Assembly: GCA_965228065.1 (NCBI GenBank)
Contig: OZ245788.1
Coordinates: forward strand, 6,386,001-6,450,000
Direction: 5' to 3'
DNA length: 64,000 nucleotides
Source: Sphingobium_A sp965228065
GTDB lineage: Bacteria > Pseudomonadota > Alphaproteobacteria > Sphingomonadales > Sphingomonadaceae
This document shows, in pieces, positions 55,714 to 63,460 of this stretch. Numbering within the stretch: the stretch's first letter is position 1; every line of letters begins with the position of its first letter. The notes below the pieces were generated by a model, which worked only from the letters and a program-made list of their open reading frames with translations, made no database searches and was not told where the DNA came from. A program made the translations under genes and the position numbers.

Positions 55714-55944
55714 CGCCCGCTCCCAATACATCTTCGCCAAGACCATGGCGCGCACCGTGGCAAGCGCTGCCCGACCGTCTTGGACGAACGGCCGGTGTCG
55801 GGCAAGCGCATGGCGGCCTTGTGCGGCGTCCGGGCACGGGCGCCAGCCGCCGGGCGCGCTTCCTGCCGGCAGCGTAAGCGCAGCTTCGGAGTGCCTGGAT
55901 GCCTGGGCCCGCAATCAATGGCGAAAGCGAATGGAAAACGGACC

Positions 55945-56289
55945 TTAGCGCGGAGCCGGATCGGCATTGTCGAATTTTCTGACCTCGACGGAGCCTTCAT
56001 CGAAACCATCGAGCAAGCGCGCGTTGATGCCCATCTTGCCGAAGTCTTCACCAAGAGACTGCCAGTGGGTTCCGCAGCCGCAGATTGGGCAGTGGTGAAT
56101 GCCGATCATTCGATCGCCCCAGACATAGGCTGTGGTCTCGCCTGAAATATGCACCTGATCCGGCGGAAAATAAGCCACGCGCCATGCGAGCAGCCGGCAT
56201 AGCGAGCAGTTACAGTCAGCAACCCACGCGGGCTTGCTTGGCACGTCTATCCGCACATTGCCGCAGTGACAGCTTCCCTGAACGCCCAT
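55945..56289 (-). CDS. GFA family zinc protein (glutathione-dependent formaldehyde-activating enzyme-like)
   Basis: This 114-residue protein has the full GFA/CENP-V zinc-binding pattern: GSCHCGNVRI at the N-terminus, DCNCSLCR in the middle, and CPICGCGTHW towards the end. Family members bind two zincs; one characterised relative condenses formaldehyde with glutathione, most have no known role. ATG 56287-56289 lies 5 residues before the first motif, the usual distance. A divergent unknown gene follows at 56498. Confidence 0.88.
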   Translation of the reverse strand: MGVQGSCHCGNVRIDVPSKPAWVADCNCSLCRLLAWRVAYFPPDQVHISGETTAYVWGDRMIGIHHCPICGCGTHWQSLGEDFGKMGINARLLDGFDEGSVEVRKFDNADPAPR

Positions 56290-56497
56290 GGCAGTTTGTA
56301 ACCGACGGTTGGGAACGGCCGCAAGCGGGACGCTCGCTGCCAAGGCGTTTTTCCTGCCGATAGTCGCGCGGCGGAATTGGGTGCTCGACGCGCCTCCGCG
56401 CCGTGCAGAATGGCCAGGATTGGGTGGTTTGCAGACCGTCCGCATTGCGACGAGAAAAGTCGATTGCGGACGTTCATCGGCACCCTACACTATCTGA

Positions 56498-57100
56498 ATG
56501 CGCGATCGAGAGATGCTGACCGAAGTCGATGGGCCGACGTTGGCGGAAGCATTTTCGTCGGAACATCGTTCTGCGGCAGTGTTGGCTGGAGAGGCTGCGG
56601 CCCGCCTGCTTGCGCCACGGCAGTGGACGGAGCGGTTTTCGGTCCAAGTTGAGGGACAAAGTGTGCTGATCCCAGCGCGACTGCACTTTGCTTCCGACCG
56701 GTTGCAACTGACCCAAAGCGATGAAGCATGGCGTTTCGCTCGTGCCTTACAAACCCGCAGCAACGACGGGTTCGAGCGTCAACGCGCCGCCCGCGATCTT
56801 CTGGCAGATTTGCCGCCTTGGGCCGCTCCCTTCATTGTAGCGCTTATTGGCGAGTATATCGTCGAGATTTTGGATGACATTGCCACCGCCCTCACCCCAG
56901 AAAACACCAGCATGCTCGCTGCTTTCATTGTCAAGAACGAGGCCTACTGGATTACGACCAAGTGCCGAGTGGTGAGCTATTGGGACGTGTATTATCGGTC
57001 AGACCGGAGCATCGAGATGCGTCGCGGTTATCGCCGAGACGAATATGTCGGCTTCAAGTTGATCGACCGACTTGAAATGGCGACGTCTGGAAGCGCCTAG
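56498..57100 (+). CDS. Hypothetical protein, 200 aa
   Basis: I do not recognise this protein. It is soluble and mostly helical, with the conserved-looking segment 'QSDEAWRFARALQTRSNDGFERQRAARDLLADLPPWAAPFIVALIGEYIVEILDDI'. The second half contains 'YRRDEYVGFKLIDRLE'. No membrane helix or catalytic motif is evident. The pattern of an ATG (56498 or 56513), coding-like third-position GC and no overlap with other genes supports it being real. It is 66 bases from the next gene on the same strand. Confidence 0.6.
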   Translation: MRDREMLTEVDGPTLAEAFSSEHRSAAVLAGEAAARLLAPRQWTERFSVQVEGQSVLIPARLHFASDRLQLTQSDEAWRFARALQTRSNDGFERQRAARDLLADLPPWAAPFIVALIGEYIVEILDDIATALTPENTSMLAAFIVKNEAYWITTKCRVVSYWDVYYRSDRSIEMRRGYRRDEYVGFKLIDRLEMATSGSA

Positions 57101-57166
57101 CCATCGCCATCTGGGGCGTACGAGCCAGTGAAACGTAAGCCGATCCCAAACAAGCCGGAGTGAGAA

Positions 57167-57511
57167 ATGGCAATTGCGCGCAAGGGCAGTCGACGGATCG
57201 TGGTTGATGGCGTGACATACCGCTGGCGCGCTACCGGCGATTACGTTGGTTATGATAAAATCGACGTGGCGATTGCACGAGACCACGCGCCAGGGAGAAC
57301 CCTGCTATTTTGCACGAGTGGAGAGCACGCGGACACATCGACAGGATATTCTCACCCAGTCGTCACGCCAGCTAGAATTGCACAAGTGATCCGTTTGGCG
57401 ATGAGCTGTGGCTGGCGAGCGGATGAGCCTGGCAAACCGTTCGATCTGTGGCCACATTTACCCCCAGAATATCAAGGGCCGATGAACAGCGTACTAGGGC
57501 GGGTTTTGTAA
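57167..57511 (+). CDS. Hypothetical protein, 114 aa
   Basis: This small protein is beta-rich at its N-terminus ('RRIVVDGVTYRWRATGDYVGYDKIDVAIARDHAPGRTLLFCTSGE') and ends 'VIRLAMSCGWRADEPGKPFDL'. The arrangement of 'YRWR' early and 'GW.....GKPF' late resembles the 106-residue protein at 53703 and suggests an immunity-like or toxin-associated small fold, but I have no family for it. It is on the same strand as the unknown gene before it. Confidence 0.55.
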   Translation: MAIARKGSRRIVVDGVTYRWRATGDYVGYDKIDVAIARDHAPGRTLLFCTSGEHADTSTGYSHPVVTPARIAQVIRLAMSCGWRADEPGKPFDLWPHLPPEYQGPMNSVLGRVL

Positions 57512-57666
57512 ACTACGCAATCACCCCTTTTGGCCTCACCGCGTGCAGCTCGAGCTAGCGGTCCCTTAGCAGCATCCGTGCTGACCGTTCGGGCCGGTCC
57601 AGCAACTGGCAGTGGATGCGGATCCCGGCAGCTGCCGGCCTCTTGCTGGCATCGCAAGGTGCCAGA

Positions 57667-57701
57667 CAATAAATAGCGCCCCGAGCCGAAGCCCGAGGCG
57701 C
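57667..57701 (-). terminator. Strong UUCG-tetraloop intrinsic terminator
   Basis: On the minus strand an 11-pair stem, with two G-T wobbles, is formed by 57691-57701 and 57676-57686 and closed by a C(TTCG)G tetraloop at 57687-57690. It is followed by TATTTATT. This is a textbook rho-independent terminator. No coding gene lies upstream of it on that strand within 560 bases, so it may end an unrecognised small RNA. Confidence 0.75.
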
Positions 57702-57727
57702 TACCTGTCCCGGCGGTACCCCCGTTG

Positions 57728-57762
57728 GTGCTCGCTTCAGCGGGGGGGCACAAAGCGAGCAC
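57728..57762. repeat. 10-base perfect inverted repeat beside the terminator
   Basis: GTGCTCGCTT at 57728-57737 and AAGCGAGCAC at 57753-57762 are exact reverse complements with a 15-base G-rich loop. On the minus strand it lies just before the strong terminator and could be a stem of the same transcript. Confidence 0.45.
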
Positions 57763-58267
57763 AACGCGCCTGGCGAAACGATAATTTGGCCCCTGCGATT
57801 CGCAATAGGCGACGCACCCAATTCGCCGATCGAATCGAAAACAAATGCAAACTCGATTCGCGTCTGCGTGCGATATGATCGACGCGAAAACATGTTTGAG
57901 GCGCGAGGCTGGGATGAAATTTCCGGCCTCGTTGTGTGCGGCTGGCGCTCAGCAACACGATGTTACGCGTCGAGGCCTATCCGCCTTTGCGATATCCAAA
58001 CCATCTGCGATACTCCGTTTCGATATCGTCACGGACTTCACGGTTCATATGGGGGTGTCATGCTATTGGAGGGTCCCTTACCCCTCGATGGTAGGCGGGC
58101 TGGGACCCAGAAATCCCGGTCCGCCAAATAGTGGCCGAGCCAAGCGACCTGCGAGCGCTCCGCCCTGCCAGGCAATATTACGGCGACAGATGCAAGAACC
58201 CCTCAATTCTGCCGGCGAACACGCGACCGAACGGCGGCGACAGCCAGCTCAGCGGTTTTTGTACGTG

Positions 58268-58759
58268 TCACCGCAATAGCCAGCGCCGTTCGAGTTGCAA
58301 CACCCAGTCGCGTTGAGCATCAGTGTCGGGAATCGATGTTCTCCTGGCCCTCCCAATTGCCGACAAAGCGTCGACCGCATTGATCCCCCGGCTAATCAAA
58401 ACGACTGCTGCGAGAAGGGAGGACCGGCCAATACCCGCCCGGCAATGGATCGCGATGGGCTTGCCTCTGCCCGCTATTTCATCAGCAAAACGCATGGCAA
58501 TGTCCGGGTCATCGGGAACACCTCGGTCGGGTATCGGAAAGGATAGGTATTGAATGCCGCTTTCTGCGCAGAGGGCCGCTTCATTCTCCAGCCCAAGGTC
58601 ATCAATCTCATGACGCTCCAGCAAGCTGACGACGATCTCGACGCCGGACCGCTTCCAATGTGCGATTTCATCTTCCAGCCAGTCGCCGGCACGCGGACGC
58701 GCCATGATCGCCAATTGGATCTCTGGGGACGCATCAACCCAATAAAGATCGGAAGGCAT
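58268..58759 (-). CDS. Dual-specificity/tyrosine phosphatase-like protein
   Basis: This 163-residue protein starts MPSDLYWVD and carries the CX5R phosphatase loop as HCRAGIGRS near residue 115, with the catalytic Cys and Arg intact. The segment 'RPRAGDWLEDEIAHWKRSGVEIVVSLLERHEIDDLGL' and 'YLSFPIPDRGVPDD' supply the general acid loop with Asp. The family contains small bacterial protein phosphatases, often stand-alone. GGAG eight bases upstream of ATG 58757-58759 supports the start, which removes a 74-residue extension with no conservation. It has no kinase neighbour in the window. Confidence 0.85.
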   Translation of the reverse strand: MPSDLYWVDASPEIQLAIMARPRAGDWLEDEIAHWKRSGVEIVVSLLERHEIDDLGLENEAALCAESGIQYLSFPIPDRGVPDDPDIAMRFADEIAGRGKPIAIHCRAGIGRSSLLAAVVLISRGINAVDALSAIGRARRTSIPDTDAQRDWVLQLERRWLLR

Positions 58760-59135
58760 ATCGGCTGCTCCAAATGAAGGTTTCAGGGAATTGAATTGAC
58801 AGCCAGCGGCGCCTCCGTTCATTCCGGTTTTCGCTTCTGGCTGGGGGAGCGTGCCTGATGCTGCTGGAAGGCCGTTCGCTGTATCGGAGATCTTATCTAC
58901 CAAAGCCCCCACTGTGGACCCACTCAGGTCATCCACGTCTACGCTCTTTGGGCTGATCCAGCGCCGGTGGCTTGTCGCCAAACCCTCTGTACGCTAACAT
59001 CGCCAAGCTGAACGTCTGTTTTAAGCAGGCGGATCTCCGGGCTGGCGCGCATCTACAGGTGCTCACCACATAGGCTAAAAACGTCGATCCAGCATGTGAC
59101 GCACTGCAAAGTGCCTTTCATGTTTGGAGAAGGGC
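58760..59135. other. 376-base stretch between the phosphatase and HNH genes
   Basis: This divergent region should hold the promoters of the phosphatase gene (minus) and the HNH gene (plus). A frame upstream of the phosphatase start stays open but lacks conservation. A small stem (GCACT-GCAA-AGTGC at about 59101-59114) is near the HNH start. Nothing else is supported. Confidence 0.4.
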
Positions 59136-59504
59136 GTGCCAAAATCCATTCCTCGAAATCGATCTAATGCTGCGAAGCGACAGGGCTGGCTGTGTTACTA
59201 TTGCGGCCTTCCCATGACCGGTAAAGGATCGCCGTTCCGCGCCGCTGGACGTGATCCTGGACAGTGGTGCCGCGTCACGGCGGAGCATCTGGTCGCCCGA
59301 CAGGACGGCGGCGGCAATGATCCTGAAAACATCGTCGCGGCGCATGAACTCTGCAACAAGCGACGACATAGATGTAAGAAGGCGCGGTCACCAGGCGCGT
59401 TTGCCGACATGATACGTCGACGGATCGATATGGGCCGTTGGTTCAACCGGCAGCAGCGGGAGGCATTGCAGGCCCTGCGCTGGCTCCCATCGCTGGATCC
59501 ATGA
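59136..59504 (+). CDS. HNH endonuclease
   Basis: This 122-residue protein has the HNH motif with a zinc-binding Cys pair: LCYYCG near residue 22, TAEHLVARQDGGGND near 55, and NIVAAHELCNKRRH near 75. The order and spacing are those of stand-alone HNH nucleases. The C-terminus is basic and Arg-rich. I chose GTG 59136 because GGAG lies six bases upstream; a TTG at 59124 would add four residues and lie within the ribosome binding site. It is the second HNH protein in this region, unrelated in sequence to that at 54046. Confidence 0.8.
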   Translation: MPKSIPRNRSNAAKRQGWLCYYCGLPMTGKGSPFRAAGRDPGQWCRVTAEHLVARQDGGGNDPENIVAAHELCNKRRHRCKKARSPGAFADMIRRRIDMGRWFNRQQREALQALRWLPSLDP

Positions 59505-59538
59505 CCGCGAATGAATCCCATGGGTGGTTAGCTGTCGT

Positions 59539-59775
59539 TCAATCACGTCGAGCGAGTGCTGCCTCAAGCCAGTGGATACGCTGATGCCATTGCTTCGCGG
59601 CCTTAGCTGACGGAACTATGCTAAGCCGTACCCGAGACCAGTCGAGCTCTCGTCTTAGCTCGTCGGAGCTGAGCCGTTCGAGTTCTTCATCCCTGTGGGG
59701 AACACCTGATCGCTTACCCATTTCAACAATCTGGCCTTTTCCGAGAATGTCCGCAACAGAGGCGCTTCCCCTCAT
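59539..59775 (-). CDS. Small charged hypothetical protein, up to 78 aa
   Basis: This helical protein is rich in Glu, Arg and Leu ('ERLSSDELRRELDWSRVRLSIVPSAKAAKQWHQRIHWLEAAL'), which suggests a coiled coil or a DNA-binding helix pair. I know no family for it. An alternative ATG at 59719-59721 (MGKRSG...) would give 60 residues that contain the whole charged part and may be the true start. It is convergent with the HNH gene and has 34 bases between stops. Confidence 0.45.
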   Translation of the reverse strand: MRGSASVADILGKGQIVEMGKRSGVPHRDEELERLSSDELRRELDWSRVRLSIVPSAKAAKQWHQRIHWLEAALARRD

Positions 59776-59963
59776 TCTGACTCGCTTCTAGCTTGGGGGA
59801 GCGTGGCCGCACGGCGGCGGCTGGGTACTGACCCAAAAATGCGGACGCTATCCGTCGAGCCAGAGACCGTCATCGGCCGCGTAGGAGAACAGCATTTTCG
59901 CCCGCATTGACCTGCAGCAGCACCGTTGAACGACAAAAGCGGTCGGTCGTCAGGCCTGTCGAA

Positions 59964-60137
59964 ATGTATATTAAATTCGGAAATTTCATGGCCTTCAATC
60001 CTGATGGAACGTCATATACCACGCGTATCGTATCGCTCAGCTTTGATCCGAAGACCGGCGTGACCACTGCCAGATTGTCTTCGGAAACGGGAACCCGGAT
60101 CGGTCGGGAGATCAAATCCAAGGAGAAGGAGGAATGA
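59964..60137 (+). CDS. Hypothetical protein, about 57 aa, coupled to a lipoprotein gene
   Basis: The frame overlaps the following lipoprotein gene by 4 bases (ATGA), which supports translation of both. From ATG 59964 it encodes a short beta-rich, basic-ended protein ('YIKFGNFMAFNPDGTSYTTRIVSLSFDPKTGVTTARL'). No family is recognised and an ATG at 59988 is possible. A minus-strand open frame covers the same bases but has no support. Confidence 0.4.
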   Translation: MYIKFGNFMAFNPDGTSYTTRIVSLSFDPKTGVTTARLSSETGTRIGREIKSKEKEE

Positions 60138-60598
60138 GCGCGAAAATATACGTCGCATCGGCCCTCTGGATGTCGGTAATGCTCGGCTCATGCAAGGCGG
60201 ATGTCCCAAGCGGGAATCCGGACGGCGGACTTGTCTCAAATACGAGCCGCACCACCGGATTTTATTATCTGACGGAAAGTCAGATCGCGGAACTGAGTGC
60301 ACGATCTGAAAAGTTTAACGACAAGGTGGCGGCCGACAAGCTGGTGGATCATTATATGTATGGTGATCCGGATCGGGTCAAAGCCGAAAAATGGCTCGCA
60401 ATCGCATCGAAGAACGGCAGTTATTGGGCGACAATGGTCCTATTTTCGACGATGAGATTCAAGGATCTGGAGAGTTGCACGCGCGGACGCGCGATGCTCG
60501 ACAACATCAAGGGAGATCTGTCCGCGTCGCAGCAGGAGGACGTCGACCTGAGCCGGGCTGAGCTCGAACAGTCGTGCAGGGCAGTCAAAGCGCGCTAA
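60134..60598 (+). CDS. Lipoprotein with Sel1-like helical repeat
   Basis: This 154-residue protein has a lipoprotein signal ending in MLGSC, so Cys20 should be lipidated. The segment 'VAADKLVDHYMYGDPDRVKAEKWLAIASKNGSYWATMVLFST' follows the Sel1-repeat spacing (A.KW...A...G...A...L), as in short helical adaptor proteins. AAGGAGAAGGAGG immediately before the ATG is a very strong ribosome binding site. It is the second gene of a two-gene unit with the short frame upstream and is followed by an 8-base inverted repeat. Confidence 0.6.
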   Translation: MSAKIYVASALWMSVMLGSCKADVPSGNPDGGLVSNTSRTTGFYYLTESQIAELSARSEKFNDKVAADKLVDHYMYGDPDRVKAEKWLAIASKNGSYWATMVLFSTMRFKDLESCTRGRAMLDNIKGDLSASQQEDVDLSRAELEQSCRAVKAR

Positions 60599-60618
60599 CG
60601 CGTAGACTCATACGCGTT
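60597..60618 (+). terminator. Hairpin at the stop codon of the lipoprotein gene
   Basis: AACGCGTA at 60597-60604 pairs perfectly with TACGCGTT at 60611-60618 around a 6-base loop. The stop codon overlaps the stem. There is no T-tract, so it may act only as a 3' stabiliser. Confidence 0.4.
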
Positions 60619-60744
60619 GCACGAGATGTGCACACAGATGAGCTCGATGGCGACGAGGACGTCCAAAATCACTTATTTGGAATATTATAAATGTCCAAAA
60701 TGCAATCTGCGCACCCAATACAAATAAAATGATCGGATAAGGAA

Positions 60745-61119
60745 ATGTCTTTGAAGATCAAAATTGCCCTTGTTAGCACTGTCATTTTATCCGTTCTGAT
60801 TTTTTTGTGGATATCTTCGGATAGATTTTATTTGAATAGATGCTGGAGGGCCGGCCATACCGAAGATGGTCAGTATATCATTAAATTAAGAGCGTACAGA
60901 ACGCTTGATAGCGGCATTGTAGCCAATAGCGACTCCTGCAACAGAACCCCCATGCTGCTGGAATTTGAAAAATTGCCCGACGAATTGAACCCTAGAGAAA
61001 ATATATATGATGGCTTCTACTTTCACGCGGAGGTAATAGGTCATATTTCTGATGATTTTGATGAAGATCTTCCGGTATTTGTTGTCAAGAACACAATACA
61101 TATCAAAAAAGATAAATAG
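60745..61119 (+). CDS. AT-rich hypothetical membrane-anchored protein, 124 aa
   Basis: This gene has an N-terminal transmembrane segment (LVSTVILSVLIFLWISS) and a hydrophilic remainder with two cysteines (RCW and SCN) and a beta-rich end 'FHAEVIGHISDDFDEDLPVFVVKNTIHIKKDK'. The base composition is far below that of its surroundings: bases 60781-60840, within the gene, have 17 G+C of 60. Codon use is unlike its neighbours (Lys AAA, Ile ATT/ATA). It is therefore probably a recent acquisition. No family is recognised. Confidence 0.55.
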   Translation: MSLKIKIALVSTVILSVLIFLWISSDRFYLNRCWRAGHTEDGQYIIKLRAYRTLDSGIVANSDSCNRTPMLLEFEKLPDELNPRENIYDGFYFHAEVIGHISDDFDEDLPVFVVKNTIHIKKDK

Positions 61120-61153
61120 AACGTCAAACTCCTGCAAAGCCACAACGATGCGC

Positions 61154-62473
61154 TCATGTGCTTGGTCGATCCATCGTCAGCCGGCGCCTCAGCTCGTAAA
61201 CGGGAATACCCGTCAGGATCACCGCCACGTTGATCATGCTGGTGAGCGGCAATTCGATGAAGGAATTGATGAGCAACCATCCGCTTGCCGCGACGAACAT
61301 GATCGGAAGAACTGGATATAGCGGCGCGCGGTAAGGCCGTTCGAGTTCGGGCCTGGTCCGTCGAAGCCTGATCAGCCCCAATACACACCATGCATAGAAC
61401 ACCCACATGCCAAGGACGAATTGTGACGCAAGCTCTTCGAAGGTCCGGACCCAGATATACATGATGGCAAGCGCGCCGGAGACGATGATGGCGATATAGG
61501 GCGTTTGAAAGCGACGATGCACGTCTCCGGTGCGAGCGAAGAACAGCTTGTCGGTTGCCATTGCAAAAAGGACGCGAGGATCGCAGGTCGCGCCCGCGCT
61601 CAGTGCGCCGAATGTTGCTGCCAATGCAGCAAGAGCTATCGCCAGCCCACCGAATTCACCCATTGCGACGGTGGCCGCGTCGAAGAATACGGAATCGGAT
61701 TTGGCCATCGCGTCGATCGACAACGCACTCAACAGCGCCGCGTTGACGAGGAGATATACCAGCAAAACAAAGATCGTGCCGCCGATGAGGCCTAGCGGGA
61801 GATTGCGTCGGGGATTCCGAACCTCTCCGGCCATTGCGGCCGCTGCAGCGACCCCTTCAAAGGGCCAAAGCACCGCAACAAGGGCGACACCCCAACTGCC
61901 CAGCAAAGGGGCCTGAGCTTCGGACCCAATCGGCGCCCCCTCCCTCGTCGTCGCCAATATCCCGATGGAGAGCCCGAGCAAAGCAGCACCCTTGATGAGC
62001 GTGAACAGCCAATTGAATCGGTTTGAAAGACGCGTCGAGACGATATTGACGGTACAAACGCAAAGGACCGCGGCAGACGCTATCAGCTTGGCGTGCCCAG
62101 CGGCCGCCGGAAAAACGATGGCGAAATAGCTGGCAAAAATCAGCGAGACCGCCGCCCAGTTCGCAGGGTTGATAAGCAGGAAGGTCCAGCCGAACAGGAA
62201 GGCGCTACGGTCACCAAAGGCTTCGCGAAGATAGGTGTAGAGCCCACCGGATCGTGGGAACATCGAGGCGAGTTCGGCCAGGCTCAGAGCCAGGCACATC
62301 GTCACGACACCGCCCGCCAGCCAAACCAGCATCACGTTGAGAGGCGACCCGACAAGCGCTGCGATATCGGAAGGCGTGCGGAAGATTCCGCTGCCAATCA
62401 CGATCCCAACCGTGATTGCAGCGAGAGACCACCCGCCTATGCGCCTGGGAAGCTGCCTTGCCGCAATATCCAA
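61154..62473 (-). CDS. APC family amino acid permease
   Basis: This 439-residue transporter has 12 hydrophobic segments. The first, 'IGGWSLAAITVGIVIGSGIFRTP', carries the G-S-G-I-F motif of APC-family substrate binding, and the second region, 'ALSLAELASMFPRSGGLYTYLREAFGD', is equally diagnostic. It transports amino acids or amines with proton or sodium. The start is probably the TTG at 62471-62473, because the conserved region begins 9 residues later and no ATG or GTG in frame lies before it. The LuxR-type gene is 94 bases upstream on the same strand. Confidence 0.88.
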   Translation of the reverse strand: MDIAARQLPRRIGGWSLAAITVGIVIGSGIFRTPSDIAALVGSPLNVMLVWLAGGVVTMCLALSLAELASMFPRSGGLYTYLREAFGDRSAFLFGWTFLLINPANWAAVSLIFASYFAIVFPAAAGHAKLIASAAVLCVCTVNIVSTRLSNRFNWLFTLIKGAALLGLSIGILATTREGAPIGSEAQAPLLGSWGVALVAVLWPFEGVAAAAAMAGEVRNPRRNLPLGLIGGTIFVLLVYLLVNAALLSALSIDAMAKSDSVFFDAATVAMGEFGGLAIALAALAATFGALSAGATCDPRVLFAMATDKLFFARTGDVHRRFQTPYIAIIVSGALAIMYIWVRTFEELASQFVLGMWVFYAWCVLGLIRLRRTRPELERPYRAPLYPVLPIMFVAASGWLLINSFIELPLTSMINVAVILTGIPVYELRRRLTMDRPST

Positions 62474-62567
62474 TGCATCGTTCCAGCCATGTGAAAGCGG
62501 AGGCCAAGCTAGGCCGCTAAGGAACGCTTATGAATGTCATAAACAGCACACGGCCTTTTGCTTTGGC

Positions 62568-63383
62568 TCACTCGGTCAGGCTGCGGAGGAACAGATCGAA
62601 TAGCTGGGCAGCGGAGTGGACCTCCAGCTTCGCGTAGATGTTTCGCTTATGGTTCGCCGCTGTTCCGTCGTCGATGCCAAGGACGCGCGCCATCGATTTC
62701 GTCGAATGGCCTTTGAGCATCAACTCGACCGTGTCGACCTCCCGCAACGTGAGGATACCGGCACCAAGTCCTGCAATCTGGCTCCGCAACTCGAACTTCT
62801 CGAAAGGCCTTTCTTCCACAGCATTCGCATTTCGCCATTCTTCGTGGGTCAGGACAAAGGATCGGACGAGGGGTTCAAGGCATTCGAGCAAGGCCAGTTC
62901 ACGATAGCTGAAGGGATCCACCGCCCCTTCCCGCTCAATGAACACATGAACCGCCGCGGCCGGCCCGGACGGTACGACATAGCGCACCTCGTCGGTGACG
63001 GTCGTCTGCTCGTAGAAATGCCGGTAATATTCGGACTCCGGAAAGGCCTCCGGCATGATATCGCGCATCCGAAATAGTCCTGCCCGTCGTTCGGTCGTAA
63101 GACGGTGAAAGGGGTCCAGGACGTAAAGTCCATTGATGTAGTCGGCCATCTGATTTTGGAGCCAGGGCAGACCCAGATTCGTCTGGAAGAGCACCGGAGC
63201 CGCGCCGTCCACAAAGACGTACACAATGAAATTCTGAAACGGAACGAGCCGGCCAAATTCTTCGCAAAGGATGGTGAAGGCCTCTGGCGAATGGGCTGAC
63301 GGCATGAGGCGCGCGGCAAGGCCGACAATGTCATCGACCATCGAAAACCCTTGAGCTTCACTCGTTTTCGGTTGCTCTGCCAT
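62568..63383 (-). CDS. LuxR family transcriptional regulator
   Basis: This 271-residue regulator has a C-terminal LuxR/GerE HTH (about residues 205-265, 'LTLREVDTVELMLKGHSTKSMARVLGIDDGTAANHKRNIYAKL'). The N-terminal sensor domain is about 180 residues and contains 'DYINGLYVLDPFHR', which resembles the Y...Y..DP block of acyl-homoserine-lactone-binding domains; the other ligand residues are not clearly conserved. No LuxI-type synthase is nearby. It is upstream of the amino-acid permease on the same strand and divergent from the esterase gene. The ligand may be an amine or amino-acid derivative. Confidence 0.8.
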   Translation of the reverse strand: MAEQPKTSEAQGFSMVDDIVGLAARLMPSAHSPEAFTILCEEFGRLVPFQNFIVYVFVDGAAPVLFQTNLGLPWLQNQMADYINGLYVLDPFHRLTTERRAGLFRMRDIMPEAFPESEYYRHFYEQTTVTDEVRYVVPSGPAAAVHVFIEREGAVDPFSYRELALLECLEPLVRSFVLTHEEWRNANAVEERPFEKFELRSQIAGLGAGILTLREVDTVELMLKGHSTKSMARVLGIDDGTAANHKRNIYAKLEVHSAAQLFDLFLRSLTE

Positions 63384-63460
63384 CCAGCCGCTATGTCATA
63401 TTCATGACATGGGCCGCAACCGACGGAGGGGCTATTCCGCTGCATCTCGGAGAGGTGTCC

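Larger units (their letters stand above)
57512..58267. other. 756-base gene-poor stretch
   Basis: I see no gene that I can support. Short open frames exist on both strands, but they have no ribosome binding site in place and no recognisable domain. The stretch contains a UUCG-loop terminator-like stem at 57667-57701 and a 10-base inverted repeat (GTGCTCGCTT at 57728-57737; AAGCGAGCAC at 57753-57762). The end, near 58110-58130, has AATCCCGGTCCGCCA, which resembles a tRNA 3' end but lacks the rest of a tRNA. Confidence 0.5.

Noticed and set aside
58100..58135. tRNA-like 3' end sequence (AATCCCGGTCCGCCA)
   Set aside because: No acceptor stem partner, anticodon or D arm lies upstream, so it is not a tRNA gene. 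It could at most be a remnant of an attachment site, for which there is no second copy in view.
57845..58279. Plus-strand frame of 144 codons in the gene-poor stretch
   Set aside because: Composition and content look random, there is no clear ribosome binding site, and a second overlapping frame is equally plausible.
59870..60121. Minus-strand 83-codon frame overlapping the short coupled gene at 59964
   Set aside because: The plus-strand frame is coupled by ATGA overlap to the lipoprotein gene, while the minus frame has no context or known family.
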